A DNA stretch of 34,673 bases from Clostridia bacterium (GTDB taxonomy: Bacteria; Bacillota; Clostridia; Christensenellales; Borkfalkiaceae). The notes under the pieces were generated by a model. It saw only the letters and a list, made by a program, of their open reading frames with translations, made no database searches and was not told the origin of the DNA. This document shows, piece after piece, positions 15,796-25,122 of this stretch (position 1 is the first letter of the stretch; every line of letters begins with the position of its first letter). The translations under genes and the position numbers were made by a program. The stretch is taken from assembly GCA_017463205.1 (NCBI GenBank), contig JAFTPQ010000010.1, positions 1 to 34,673 of the forward strand, read 5' to 3'.

Positions 15796-18192
15796 ATGAA
15801 AAGAATGCACTTGATTTGTAACGCGCACCTCGATCCTATTTGGCAATGGGCTTGGGACGAAGGGCTTTCTGCGGTGATCGCTACGTTTAAAAGCGCGGCG
15901 GATCTTGCGGAAGAATTCGATTACATTTTTTGCCACGGCGAATCGCTGTTATACGAAACGATCGAGAAAAACGCGCCCGAGCTGTTTGCGCGTATCCAAA
16001 AATTGGTGAAAGCGGGCAAATGGCACATTTCGGGGGGCTGGTATTTGCAGCCCGATTGCTTGATGCCGTCGGGGGAAACGTTTGTACGGCAGATCGCCGT
16101 CGGACAGAAATATTTCCGTGAAAAATTCGGCGTAACGCCTACGGTTGCCACCAATTACGATTCGTTCGGTCACAGCGTCGGATTGGCGCAGATTATGGCG
16201 AAAAACGGGTATAACGGCTATTTGATCTGCCGTCCGAGAAAGGACGCGCAATTCGATTATCCCTCGCGGTTTTTTAAATGGATAGGGCCTGACGGCAGCA
16301 GTGTGATCGTATCCAATTGTTACAGCTACAATTCCGCGTTGGGGCACGTTGCGGAAAAGATCCATACGGAAGCGTACGGCGGCGAAGTGGGGATGCTCGG
16401 TTCGGAAACGAAAGACGGCGCGAAGGCGGAAATGGAAGACGTCGATTACGTGTTGTGGGGGGTCGGCAATCATGGCGGCGGCCCGTCGAGAAAAGATTTG
16501 CGCGATATAGAGAAATTGCAGTTGGAAAACATTCAACATTTCCACAGCACGCCCGAGGCGTTGTTTGCGGACGATATTTGCGTCGGCGGAGAAGTGAAAA
16601 GATCGTTGGTGACTTGTATGCCCGGTTGTTATTCGTCGATGGCAAGGGTGAAACAGGCATACCGCAAGACGGAAAATCTCTTTTACGCCACGGAAAAAAT
16701 GTTGGCGGCTGCCTCGTTGGCGGGGTTGAAAGCCGACCTTAACGCATTGGAAGAAGCGGAAAAGAAGATGCTGCTTGCCACTTTCCACGATATTTTGCCC
16801 GGTTCGTGCGTGGAGGAAGGGGAAAAAGAGGGGCTTGGGTTGCTTGCTTCTTGCGAAAAAACGATGAAGGAATACCGCACGCAAGCATTTTTATATTTGG
16901 CGGTCAACCAGCCTTGCGCAGGGGAAGGAGAGTTCCCCGTATTCGTTTTCAATTATTTGCCGTATGCGGTGAAAACGCCGGTGGAAACGGAATTTATGCT
17001 TGCCGATCAAAATTGGAGCACGGAAAATTGCTTTGTTCCGCATATCTACGATGAAAACGGGAACGAGTTGATTTGTCAGCAGATCAAAGAGGATTCGACG
17101 CTCAATCTCGATTGGAGAAAGCGTATTGTCTTCGAAGGGGAATTAAAGCCGATGGGGATCACGCGGTTTACGGTGAAAGTGGAGGAAGTTCCCCTTGCGA
17201 AAAAGAACGCGCAAGCGGCAGATTTGGAAACGTATGTGAAAGCTCCGGCTGTTTTACAGTTGTACGACGACACTGCCGATCCTTGGGGCATGAGCGAGGC
17301 GGAATTGAAAGAAATGGGCAAAAATCCCGTGGATTTCCGCTTGATGACGGAAACGGAAGCAGGAGAATATTGCGCCGTGGAAGGCGGAATGTCGCCTGTG
17401 CGCGTTATCGAGGAGGGCGGCGTGTATACGGCGGTGGAAGGTTTGTACACCGCAAGCAAGACGAATGCAGCCTTGCAGTATAAGTTGTATAAAAATCAGC
17501 CGTACACAGATATCAAAGCGACGATAGAATTTGCCGATAAAAATAAATTGGTACGTTTGAAGATCCCTGCTCCCGAAGGATTTGAAAGCGGGAAAGCGGT
17601 TGGCGACGGGCCGTTTGTATGGGAAGAAAAACCCGATTGTGAAATTTCTTTCCAAAAATGGGCAGGGTTGCAAAAGGAAAACGGCGAAACGTTTGCCGTG
17701 ATCAACGACGGCGTGTACGCAGGAAAAGTGGAAAACGGATACGTATATCTGACTCTTTTAAGAGGGACGGGATATTGTTTCCATCCCATTTACGATCGGG
17801 AATTGTATCCGAAAGACAGATATTTGCCCCGTATCGATTGCGGCAGATACGTGTACAACATTCGCTTGTACAAGGGGGGCATGTATGAGGTGAACGCTCT
17901 TGCAGAGTCGTTTAATCAACAACCGTACGCCATCAACGTGTTCCCGACGGGCGGACAAAAAACCGAACCGCCGCGCGTCAGCGTAGAAGGGGACGTAACG
18001 TTGACGACGATGAAGTTGGGCGAACAGGGCGGCTTGGTGTTGCGCGTATACAATCCCGCGCGCGAAGAAAAAACGTATTCCGTCCGTATCGGCGAATCTG
18101 CCGTGACGGACGTTGCGAAAGGAGGCGAAGTCGTTTCGCTGACGTTTGACGGCGGGGTTTGGAAAACCGAACACGACCGTATGCCCGTATAG
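15796..18192 (+). CDS. Alpha-mannosidase, GH38
   Basis: 798 aa, cytoplasmic (no signal peptide). Removes alpha-linked mannose from glycans by a zinc-dependent retaining mechanism. Visible zinc ligands are His11 and Asp13 in CNAHLDPIWQW, the nucleophile is Asp122 in TNYDSFGHS, and the further ligand is His331 in TFHDILPGSC. The N-terminal catalytic barrel (to about 260), the three-helix middle domain (about 290-380) and the long C-terminal beta region are all present at the normal length. The first ATG with a ribosome site (GAGAGGA, 15781-15787) is at 15796; an upstream in-frame ATG overlaps the preceding gene. Second gene of the operon that starts at 14060. A weak hairpin with a T-run at about 18254-18280 may end the transcript. 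Confidence 0.93.
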   Translation: MKRMHLICNAHLDPIWQWAWDEGLSAVIATFKSAADLAEEFDYIFCHGESLLYETIEKNAPELFARIQKLVKAGKWHISGGWYLQPDCLMPSGETFVRQIAVGQKYFREKFGVTPTVATNYDSFGHSVGLAQIMAKNGYNGYLICRPRKDAQFDYPSRFFKWIGPDGSSVIVSNCYSYNSALGHVAEKIHTEAYGGEVGMLGSETKDGAKAEMEDVDYVLWGVGNHGGGPSRKDLRDIEKLQLENIQHFHSTPEALFADDICVGGEVKRSLVTCMPGCYSSMARVKQAYRKTENLFYATEKMLAAASLAGLKADLNALEEAEKKMLLATFHDILPGSCVEEGEKEGLGLLASCEKTMKEYRTQAFLYLAVNQPCAGEGEFPVFVFNYLPYAVKTPVETEFMLADQNWSTENCFVPHIYDENGNELICQQIKEDSTLNLDWRKRIVFEGELKPMGITRFTVKVEEVPLAKKNAQAADLETYVKAPAVLQLYDDTADPWGMSEAELKEMGKNPVDFRLMTETEAGEYCAVEGGMSPVRVIEEGGVYTAVEGLYTASKTNAALQYKLYKNQPYTDIKATIEFADKNKLVRLKIPAPEGFESGKAVGDGPFVWEEKPDCEISFQKWAGLQKENGETFAVINDGVYAGKVENGYVYLTLLRGTGYCFHPIYDRELYPKDRYLPRIDCGRYVYNIRLYKGGMYEVNALAESFNQQPYAINVFPTGGQKTEPPRVSVEGDVTLTTMKLGEQGGLVLRVYNPAREEKTYSVRIGESAVTDVAKGGEVVSLTFDGGVWKTEHDRMPV

Positions 18193-18253
18193 GCAACCCG
18201 TATCCATCGGCAAATTAAGGCGAAAATGCAGTTGGCGCATAAAGGGTGTTTGA

Positions 18254-18280
18254 GCCGCTATGATGAAAACGGCGCTTTTT
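18254..18280 (+). terminator. Weak terminator candidate after the alpha-mannosidase gene
   Basis: GCCG (18254-18257) / CGGC (18270-18273) stem of only four pairs, followed by GCTTTTT. Read-through is likely. Confidence 0.3.
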
Positions 18281-18321
18281 GACACAAAAGTATAGAGTGT
18301 GACCCTCTTGATAAACATAGA

Positions 18322-18350
18322 TTGACAAATAAAACGGAGTCGAGTAAAAT
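18322..18350 (+). promoter_or_regulatory. Promoter of the SGNH hydrolase gene
   Basis: Perfect TTGACA (18322-18327), 17-bp spacer, TAAAAT (18345-18350). It gives a leader of about 75 nt. Confidence 0.75.
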
Positions 18351-18431
18351 GAAAGCGCCGAAACGTTTTGGAAAAGAGTAAAAAATGTGGGCAGCAGTGC
18401 CTAAAAATATATGGACTTGCAGGAGTGAAAA

Positions 18432-19154
18432 ATGAAAATTATTGAAAAATTGAAGGCAAAACAAGAAAGTATTTACGGCGCAGAACCCGTCACCATCGCA
18501 TTTTTGGGCGACAGCGTTACGCAGGGGTGTTTCGAGTGCTATCTCACTTCGCCTACGTCATTGCAAACGGTGTTCGATTATCCCAACGCATATTCGACGC
18601 GGGTGCGTGAAATGTTTAATTTGTTATATCCCAACGCGCAAGTAAATATCGTCAACAGCGGCATCAGCGGCGATAACGCTACCAACGGATTTTCCCGCTT
18701 GGAACGGGATATTTTGCGGTTTAACCCCGATTTGGTGGTGGTCGGCTTTGCCTTAAACGACAGTTGTAGCGGCGCAGATGGGCTGGAGCGGTATAAAAAC
18801 AGTATTCGGTCTATTTTGGAAACGTTGCAAGCAAAAGGGATCGAATGTATTTTGTTGACGCCCAATATGATGAATACAAACACCAGTTGTCATTTGCGCG
18901 ACGAGTTGTTTATCCGATTGGCGAAACAGTTTGCCGAGGTGCAAAACAGCGGTATGCTGACGGCGTACGTGGATGCGGAAAAGGCGATCGCAAACGAATT
19001 GGGTGTGCCTGTGTGCGACGTGTATGCAAAATGGTTGCAGATGCAAGAAGGCGGCGTGGAAATTACCGAATTGTTGGCAAATAAACTCAACCATCCCGTG
19101 CGGGAATTGCATTATTATACGGCGATGAAATTGCTGGAAGTTATGTTTTCGTAA
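18432..19154 (+). CDS. SGNH/GDSL-type esterase
   Basis: 240 aa, cytoplasmic. The GDSL block I is LGDSVTQG with nucleophile Ser28; block II is NSGISGDNA (oxyanion Gly), block III is VVGFALNDS (Asn), so the serine hydrolase core is intact. Block V, usually DxxH, reads NHPVRELHY here, so the catalytic Asp is not obvious while a His is kept. In a glycosidase cluster such enzymes typically remove O-acetyl groups from sugars before glycosidases act; that role is inferred. It has its own promoter and ribosome site (AGGAG) and is 120 bp upstream of the rhamnosidase operon. It could also be a general lysophospholipase-type esterase. Confidence 0.8.
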   Translation: MKIIEKLKAKQESIYGAEPVTIAFLGDSVTQGCFECYLTSPTSLQTVFDYPNAYSTRVREMFNLLYPNAQVNIVNSGISGDNATNGFSRLERDILRFNPDLVVVGFALNDSCSGADGLERYKNSIRSILETLQAKGIECILLTPNMMNTNTSCHLRDELFIRLAKQFAEVQNSGMLTAYVDAEKAIANELGVPVCDVYAKWLQMQEGGVEITELLANKLNHPVRELHYYTAMKLLEVMFS

Positions 19155-19174
19155 AAGATATTTTTAGAAAAAAA

Positions 19175-19193
19175 AGGGGCAGGTATGCGTTGA
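19175..19193 (+). repeat. 19-bp dispersed repeat, copy 2
   Basis: AGGGGCAGGTATGCGTTGA, identical to 9872-9890. Located between the SGNH gene and the GH78 gene, about 80 bp upstream of the latter. Confidence 0.8.
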
Positions 19194-19274
19194 CGGAGTT
19201 TATTTGCCCTTTCAACTTTGTATTTTGTATCATGGTGGTATCATTAAAATCAATGGATATTAAGGAGAGAAAAT

Positions 19275-21530
19275 ATGGAACGTTCCGTTTGGGCAAAGGG
19301 GAAAAGCGAAGAAAAAAATATAGCGCTTGCTTTTCTTTACGACATTCCGACAAATCGCGGAGATGAAATCAAAATTTCGGTGTCGGCAAGCAACGTATAT
19401 AAAATGTTTGTTGCCGATACGTTTTTAGGCTATGGGCCGGCGAGAGCAGCGCACGGTTACGCCCGCATTGACGAATACACGTTTACGGCAACGGCAAACA
19501 CGACGTATTTGACGTTTGAAGTGGCGTCCTATCGCGTCAACAGCTTTAATTTTATCAACGAACAACCCTTTTTCGATTGCGACGTATACGTGAACGGCAA
19601 GCTGTACGCAACGTCGCTCGACGCGAAATGCTACGAATTGACGGATAGAGTGATCAAGGTGCAACGTTACAGTTATCAGCGTCCCTTTATCGAGGTATAC
19701 AAGCCCGATCAATGCCGTACGGCGTTATATTTACGCACGCAAAACGTCTTTCCGAACGTAGAAACGGAAGAAGTGGAAAATAAACGGTATTTGCCGCGCG
19801 GAGTGCGGTATCCGCAATTGACGGATACGGCGGCGTTTGCGGCGATCGAACAGGGTAGTATGACGGTGGACGAAAACAAACCGCTGTATCGCGATCGGGC
19901 GTTTTTGTCGATCGGGGAGCATTTGCTTGGATTTTCTTACGACGAGTTGGAAGACAAAGTGTCCGATACGGTCAGCCGTTTCGTATATCATCCCAACGCG
20001 GCGGGAGAAAACGCATATGTTTTGTACGACGCAGGGAAAGAATACAGCGGCTTGATCAAAGCGAAAGTAGCGGTGAAAAAAGATTGCGTTCTTTATTTCC
20101 TTTTCGACGAGATCCTTTGGGACGAGGAGGAAGGAAACGCCTATTTAAACGGAGAAAAGAACCTCAGTTTTTCCCGTTTAAAATGCTGTAACGCCGTGAA
20201 ATACACGTTAAAAGCGGGAACGTACAACTTGCAAAGTTTCGAACCGTACAGTTTCCGCTATATCAAGACGGTGTGCGTCGGAGGGGAGGCGGAGATCGAA
20301 GAACTTAAATTGACGAGGATCGAAAACCCCGGCGAAGCGGTGTTTGAGGGAAAAATTGCGGATAAAGACAGCGACGACATTTTACAGGCGGCGTTCCGTA
20401 CGTACAAACAAAACACGTTAGACGTTTTGATGGATTGTCCTTCCCGTGAACGCGCGGGGTGGACGAACGACAGTTATTTCGCTTGTAAAGCCGATTTGCT
20501 GTTTTCGGGCAAAGCGTATACGGAAAAGAACTTTTTGGAAAATTTATTGCTGTTGGATAAATTGCCGCAACTGCCCGAAGGCATGATGCCGATGTGTTAT
20601 CCGTGCGACCATTTAGACGGGGAATTTATCCCCAACTGCGGAATGTGGGTCGCAATGGAAATGTGCGAACGGGCATTGCGTTTCCCCGAAGAAGGGTATG
20701 CGGAAAAAATAAAGGAAAAGGCGTACGCCACCATTCGGTATTTTGAAGAATTTGAAAACGAAGACGGCTTGATCGAATCGCTGAAACATTGGATCTTCAT
20801 CGAATGGAGCATTTGTAACACCACCGATTATATCGCAGGCGTCAACTATCCGTCCAATATGATGTATTACGGATTGGTGAAACGGGTGGGCGAAGTATTT
20901 GGCGATACGGCGTTGTTGAAAAAGGCGGCGAAGATGAAAGAAACCATTCGCGCGCAGTCGTTTAACGGCGAAATGTTCGAGGATAACCGTATCCGTGAAA
21001 ACGGAAAATTAACGTTGCAAGGTCATATCAGCGAAACCTGTCAATATTACGCATTTTTCTTTGATATCGCAGATAAAGAAAGCGATCCCATTCTGTATGA
21101 AAAAATGTTCGGCAAAGAACGCCGTCAGCTTCTTGCGGAAATGCCCGATATGCCCGAATCGAACGTGATCGTAGGGCTGATCATGCGTATGGAATTGTTG
21201 ATGCGGTATGGCTTGCAAAACATTTTGGAAAGCGAATGTAAAGAACTCTTTTCCAAAATGGCGAAGCGGACGGCAACGCTGTGGGAAAACAACGGAATTT
21301 ATGCAAGTTGCAATCACGGTTTGGTAGCGATCGCGGCGGTGTGGTTGGCGTATGTATACACGGGTTATCGCGGTGTGGAAAACGGTAAGATCGTATTGGA
21401 TAAAACATACGTGGGTACGGATTGCAGTTGGGCGTTTTCGTACGACGGAAAGCCGATCCGAATCGAGGTGAAAGGCGGAAAACGGACGGTCGTTTCCGAA
21501 TATCAAGTTGAGGAGAAGAACATAGTATGA
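19275..21530 (+). CDS. GH78-type alpha-L-rhamnosidase
   Basis: 751 aa, no signal peptide. Expected to release terminal alpha-L-rhamnose by inversion. The hallmark segment is DCPSRERAGWTND: Asp387, Glu392 and Asp399 have the same spacing as the sugar-binding acidic residues Asp567/Glu572/Asp579 of Bacillus sp. RhaB as I recall them. A second Glu in the LQGHISETCQYY segment (about residue 587) may match the fourth. The N-terminal 340 residues hold beta domains with the FxPYSFRYI element that precedes the (alpha/alpha)6 barrel in GH78. It is shorter than most GH78 members, probably by lacking one or more accessory beta domains. The ATG follows AAGGAGAG. Its stop codon overlaps the start of the next gene by 4 bp, so expression is coupled. 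Confidence 0.82.
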   Translation: MERSVWAKGKSEEKNIALAFLYDIPTNRGDEIKISVSASNVYKMFVADTFLGYGPARAAHGYARIDEYTFTATANTTYLTFEVASYRVNSFNFINEQPFFDCDVYVNGKLYATSLDAKCYELTDRVIKVQRYSYQRPFIEVYKPDQCRTALYLRTQNVFPNVETEEVENKRYLPRGVRYPQLTDTAAFAAIEQGSMTVDENKPLYRDRAFLSIGEHLLGFSYDELEDKVSDTVSRFVYHPNAAGENAYVLYDAGKEYSGLIKAKVAVKKDCVLYFLFDEILWDEEEGNAYLNGEKNLSFSRLKCCNAVKYTLKAGTYNLQSFEPYSFRYIKTVCVGGEAEIEELKLTRIENPGEAVFEGKIADKDSDDILQAAFRTYKQNTLDVLMDCPSRERAGWTNDSYFACKADLLFSGKAYTEKNFLENLLLLDKLPQLPEGMMPMCYPCDHLDGEFIPNCGMWVAMEMCERALRFPEEGYAEKIKEKAYATIRYFEEFENEDGLIESLKHWIFIEWSICNTTDYIAGVNYPSNMMYYGLVKRVGEVFGDTALLKKAAKMKETIRAQSFNGEMFEDNRIRENGKLTLQGHISETCQYYAFFFDIADKESDPILYEKMFGKERRQLLAEMPDMPESNVIVGLIMRMELLMRYGLQNILESECKELFSKMAKRTATLWENNGIYASCNHGLVAIAAVWLAYVYTGYRGVENGKIVLDKTYVGTDCSWAFSYDGKPIRIEVKGGKRTVVSEYQVEEKNIV

Positions 21531-23236
21531 AAAGCGAAATTTTATTGAAAGATCTTGGCGAATACGTTGTAAACAAATCGGCTTTGGCGCAAGGAGCTGA
21601 ATACGATAAATGGCTGTTGTTGCCTTACGAAACGGGCGAATTCAGCGGCGTAGCATTGGCGGCGATGGACAATTTTCACCCTGTGGCGATCAAACTTTCG
21701 ATCGGCGCAAGCGGCTGGTATAAAATTTATTTGGGCGTGTTGACGTTTGGCGGCCGGGCGGGTATTGGCGTGCGGTTCGGGAAGGACGATCAAACGTTGA
21801 TCGAGCCGAAATTGCGTGTTTCCCATTGTTGGCAACCGAACGAATGGATCGAAGAAGGATTTTTCCGCGCGATGGATCTGACCGGGAAAAACTTGACGTT
21901 GACGAAATCGGAATGTGAAGGGATCATGACGACGGGCGGTTTGGCGTATATACGTCTTGTGCCGATGACGGAGGAAGAAGTGGCGGCGTATCAAACGAAA
22001 GAGGGCGGTTGCGTTGCGTTCCATTACGACATCGATTTTTCGCGCGATTTTGACAAACCCGAAGAAGAAAGCTATGCGGGGCGGTTGCGTATGTTGGAAA
22101 ATACGTGCGGCGGCGAGTGGTTTTTGGAAACGGCGTTCGATCATTGCTATGTAGACGAACCCGAAGGACACGTCTATTTATCGACGGTGAATAAAACGCA
22201 CGCAAGACGGTATGCGGCTTACATAAAAGACGCCACGGAAAACCATAAATCGTTGATAAAAGAGGCGAAAAAGTTGGGGTATAAAACGTATGCGACGCAA
22301 CGTATGGAAATGGCGGATTTCTGTTTCCCGTACAGTTTATATTCTTGGCGCAGCGGCATTGCCGATCCCTATCCCGAATATCATTGTAAAATGCGGGACG
22401 GACGTTCGGTGGAAGTGCTTTCGTACGCCTATCCCAAAACTCGCCGACTGTCTATCGAATTGTTGATGAAACCGCTCGAGGACGGTTTTGACGGATTGAC
22501 GCTGATTTTTCACAGAGGTCTGCACGTGGCGTTTGAACAGCCCGTGATCGACAGAGTGCAACAACTCTACGGGGTAGACGCGCGCAAATTGCCCTTTGCA
22601 GACGAGCGTTTGCACGGCGTTTTATGCGAAGTGATGACGACGTTTATGCGGGAATTGAAAGCGGAAGTGACGCGCGTTTACGGGGATACGAAAAAGATAA
22701 ACGCCATCGTGTATTACGACGCAACGCAAAGCAAACAGTTTGGTTTGGACGTGGAAACGTGGTGCAAAGAAGGCTTGGTGGACGGCATTTGTCAGGGCTT
22801 GATGACGCATTATGAAAAACTGGACGGTTGTTTGGGTGAAGACGGATTGATCGATTTGGAAAAATACAAAGAAGAAAACGGCAAACGTATGGTGCTTTGC
22901 CGTACCTACGACGGCGATCCGAAATTGGTGATAAACGGCGCGAAAGAATTGAAACCCATTTGCGATCGTTACGGAAAGACGTTTTACGCCTCGTTGCTTT
23001 GGGAAGGAAATTCCCCTTTCACGGCTTGGGATATGGCGCAGGAGTTGCGTGAAATGGGCGTAACGCAGTTTATGTCGTGGAACGCAAACCACAAAGCGAA
23101 AGATATGGCGTATATCAATACAGAGCGTTCCATCGCGCGTAAAGAAACAGAAAACAAGCATGAAAGCAGATTTTTACGCGTGTTGTCGATGGCGGGGAAG
23201 GATATTTCCTCTTTCTGCCAAAATTGGCGCGGATAA
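21527..23236 (+). CDS. Glycosidase-like TIM-barrel protein, paralogue B
   Basis: 569 aa, no signal peptide, paralogue of the protein at 14060-15763. Shared landmarks in the same order: a beta-rich N-terminus with KWLLLPYETGEFSG, then FDGLTLIFHRGLHVAFEQP, YGVDARKLP, LDVETWCKEGLVDGICQGLM, DGLIDLEKY and TQFMSWNANHKAK. The conserved barrel blocks with many invariant acidic and His residues suggest an active enzyme rather than a binding protein. The ATG overlaps the TGA of the rhamnosidase gene (ATGA), with GAGGAGAAG as ribosome site, so the two are translationally coupled and probably act on one substrate. A family-10-like glycosyl hydrolase is the best guess; substrate and mechanism are unknown. 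Confidence 0.6.
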   Translation: MKSEILLKDLGEYVVNKSALAQGAEYDKWLLLPYETGEFSGVALAAMDNFHPVAIKLSIGASGWYKIYLGVLTFGGRAGIGVRFGKDDQTLIEPKLRVSHCWQPNEWIEEGFFRAMDLTGKNLTLTKSECEGIMTTGGLAYIRLVPMTEEEVAAYQTKEGGCVAFHYDIDFSRDFDKPEEESYAGRLRMLENTCGGEWFLETAFDHCYVDEPEGHVYLSTVNKTHARRYAAYIKDATENHKSLIKEAKKLGYKTYATQRMEMADFCFPYSLYSWRSGIADPYPEYHCKMRDGRSVEVLSYAYPKTRRLSIELLMKPLEDGFDGLTLIFHRGLHVAFEQPVIDRVQQLYGVDARKLPFADERLHGVLCEVMTTFMRELKAEVTRVYGDTKKINAIVYYDATQSKQFGLDVETWCKEGLVDGICQGLMTHYEKLDGCLGEDGLIDLEKYKEENGKRMVLCRTYDGDPKLVINGAKELKPICDRYGKTFYASLLWEGNSPFTAWDMAQELREMGVTQFMSWNANHKAKDMAYINTERSIARKETENKHESRFLRVLSMAGKDISSFCQNWRG

Positions 23237-23261
23237 AAAACAATAGGTCGGAGTAAACATT

Positions 23262-24290
23262 ATGGAAAAGAAATATTATACCGAAGAAGTGGTGCGTTTT
23301 TCGCCTTGGCGAGAAGAATATCAACAGAGCATAGGCGAATATTTGGAATCGGAAAAGGAAAAAGCCGAAGGCAAACGTTCGCAATTCATCTCCCCCGAAG
23401 CGTATAAGGCGGATATGGGTGGATACCGTAAAAAACTCATCGATATGTTGGGATATCCGTTAAACGGGAAGCGGGAAACGCCCGAACTTTTGAAAAAAGA
23501 ATTTGTGGCGCAGGACGGCAACGTAAACATCTACCGTATGCAATTGCTGTTTTTCGGGAAGTTGAAATTTTACGGTATCTACTTTGAACAGATCAAAGAT
23601 AAGGAAAGCGCTCCTTTTTGTATCGTACAACACGGCGGCGGCGACAGCGCGGAAGTGATCAGCAGTATGTACGGACCGAACGAAACGTATCAAGATTTGA
23701 CGAGGCGGATCACGGACAGAGGAGCAAATGCGTTTGCACCGCAACTGTTGCTTTGGCGGGACGATCCGTACGGTTCTACGCACGATCGTTTGGCGACGGA
23801 CGGGAAACTGCGTCAGATCGGCGGCAGTATCACGGCGTTGGAATTGTATCTTATGCGCGGCAGTATCGATTATTTCGTGGAGAACGAAGGGATCAATGCC
23901 GAGCGTTTGGGCGTTGCGGGGCTGTCGTACGGCGGAATGTACGCGTTGCATTTGGCGGCTGTGGACGATCGGATCAAAGCGTGCTATTCGTGCAGTTGGG
24001 TAAACGACTGTTACATACATTCGCGCGAGGATTGGAGCTATTTTAATGCGCAAAACACCTTTACGGTGGCGGAAACGGCGGCAATGATCGCGCCGCGCCC
24101 CTTGGTGGTGGGGATGGGCGATAAGGACAACTTATTCAACCTTGCCGTGACGGAAAAGGAATGTGATCGCATTGAAAAATATTACGCGGCGTTTGGCGCA
24201 ACGGATCGTTTCAAACGGGACTTTTTCGACGGGTATCATCAAGTAGATCCTGCCGACGATTCGATCGAGTTTTTGATGTTGCATTTGTAA
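23262..24290 (+). CDS. Alpha/beta hydrolase, probable carbohydrate esterase
   Basis: 342 aa, cytoplasmic. Alpha/beta-hydrolase fold with nucleophile elbow GLSYGG (Ser222), acid candidates Asp287 or Asp289 in GMGDKDN, and His326 in DGYHQVD. The oxyanion region is the IVQHGGGDSAE segment near residue 125. The helical N-terminal extension of about 80 residues and the RPLVVGMGDKD strand recall acetyl-xylan-esterase-like and dienelactone-hydrolase-like members found in polysaccharide loci. It lies 25 bp after paralogue B in the rhamnosidase operon, consistent with removing acyl or methyl groups from the same glycan. The exact ester is not readable from the sequence. Confidence 0.78.
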   Translation: MEKKYYTEEVVRFSPWREEYQQSIGEYLESEKEKAEGKRSQFISPEAYKADMGGYRKKLIDMLGYPLNGKRETPELLKKEFVAQDGNVNIYRMQLLFFGKLKFYGIYFEQIKDKESAPFCIVQHGGGDSAEVISSMYGPNETYQDLTRRITDRGANAFAPQLLLWRDDPYGSTHDRLATDGKLRQIGGSITALELYLMRGSIDYFVENEGINAERLGVAGLSYGGMYALHLAAVDDRIKACYSCSWVNDCYIHSREDWSYFNAQNTFTVAETAAMIAPRPLVVGMGDKDNLFNLAVTEKECDRIEKYYAAFGATDRFKRDFFDGYHQVDPADDSIEFLMLHL

Positions 24291-24339
24291 AAACGGCTTG
24301 AAATCAGCGTGTTGCCGCAAACGGAACGGAGGAAAAAGT

Positions 24340-25122
24340 ATGCATACGTTCACTTTGTTGTTTTTAGGTACCTGCGCTTGCGATTTTTCGCCTAAGTTGC
24401 AAACGGAATTTAAAGATTCGTTCGATTTTGACGCGCGGCGGTCGTCATCGGCGTTGTTAAACGGCAAATTTTTGATCGATTGCGGGTATCATTGTTTGGA
24501 TTCGTTGCGGATCGCAGGCGTTGACGCGGGACAGATCACGGACGTATTGATCACGCATTTGCACAAAGATCATTTTTTGGTTTCCAACGTAGAACGGTTG
24601 GCGAAAGGGAGAAAAACGCCTTTGCGGCTGTGGGTGCGTTCGGACGCGGAGTTGCCGCATATCGAAAACGTAGAAGTGCGCAAAATGGATAAGAAACAGA
24701 CGTACGATCTCGGTGAAGGAATGACGGTGAAAGGTCTGCTTGCCAATCATGACGAAACCGTTAGTCCGCAGCATTTTGTATTTGAAAAGAACGGCAAACG
24801 CTTTTTCTACGGTTGCGACGGCGCGTGGTTTTTACACGAAACCTATTACGCGCTTCGCAATACGGATCTTTCGCTGATGGTGTTAGACTGTACGTGCGGC
24901 GATTACGAAGGGGATTACCGAATGGGCGAACACAACACTATTCCGATGCTCCGCGCGATGTTGCCCTCGTTAAAAACTTGGGGCGTGATCGGGGAAAATA
25001 CGAAAACGTACGTTTCGCACCTTGCGCCCTCCCTGCATAAACCGCACGCTGAAACGGTGAAGATCATGAAAGAGTTGGACGTGAAAGTTGCTTACGACGG
25101 CTTGAGCGTGGAAATCGAATAA
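24340..25122 (+). CDS. MBL-fold metallo-hydrolase
   Basis: 260 aa, cytoplasmic. The metallo-beta-lactamase motif is THLHKDH (His73, His75, Asp77, His78), with the later metal ligands likely in LANHDE (about residue 130), YGCDGAW (Asp) and VSHLAPS (His). FLIDCG precedes the motif as in PhnP-like and RNase Z-like phosphodiesterases. The ATG at 24340 is chosen for its CGGAGGA ribosome site; an upstream in-frame alternative codon would overlap that site's leader. It is the last gene of the rhamnosidase operon. PhnP-like members hydrolyse cyclic phosphodiesters, others lactones, so a role in opening a sugar lactone or cyclic phosphate is possible but unproven. Confidence 0.82.
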   Translation: MHTFTLLFLGTCACDFSPKLQTEFKDSFDFDARRSSSALLNGKFLIDCGYHCLDSLRIAGVDAGQITDVLITHLHKDHFLVSNVERLAKGRKTPLRLWVRSDAELPHIENVEVRKMDKKQTYDLGEGMTVKGLLANHDETVSPQHFVFEKNGKRFFYGCDGAWFLHETYYALRNTDLSLMVLDCTCGDYEGDYRMGEHNTIPMLRAMLPSLKTWGVIGENTKTYVSHLAPSLHKPHAETVKIMKELDVKVAYDGLSVEIE

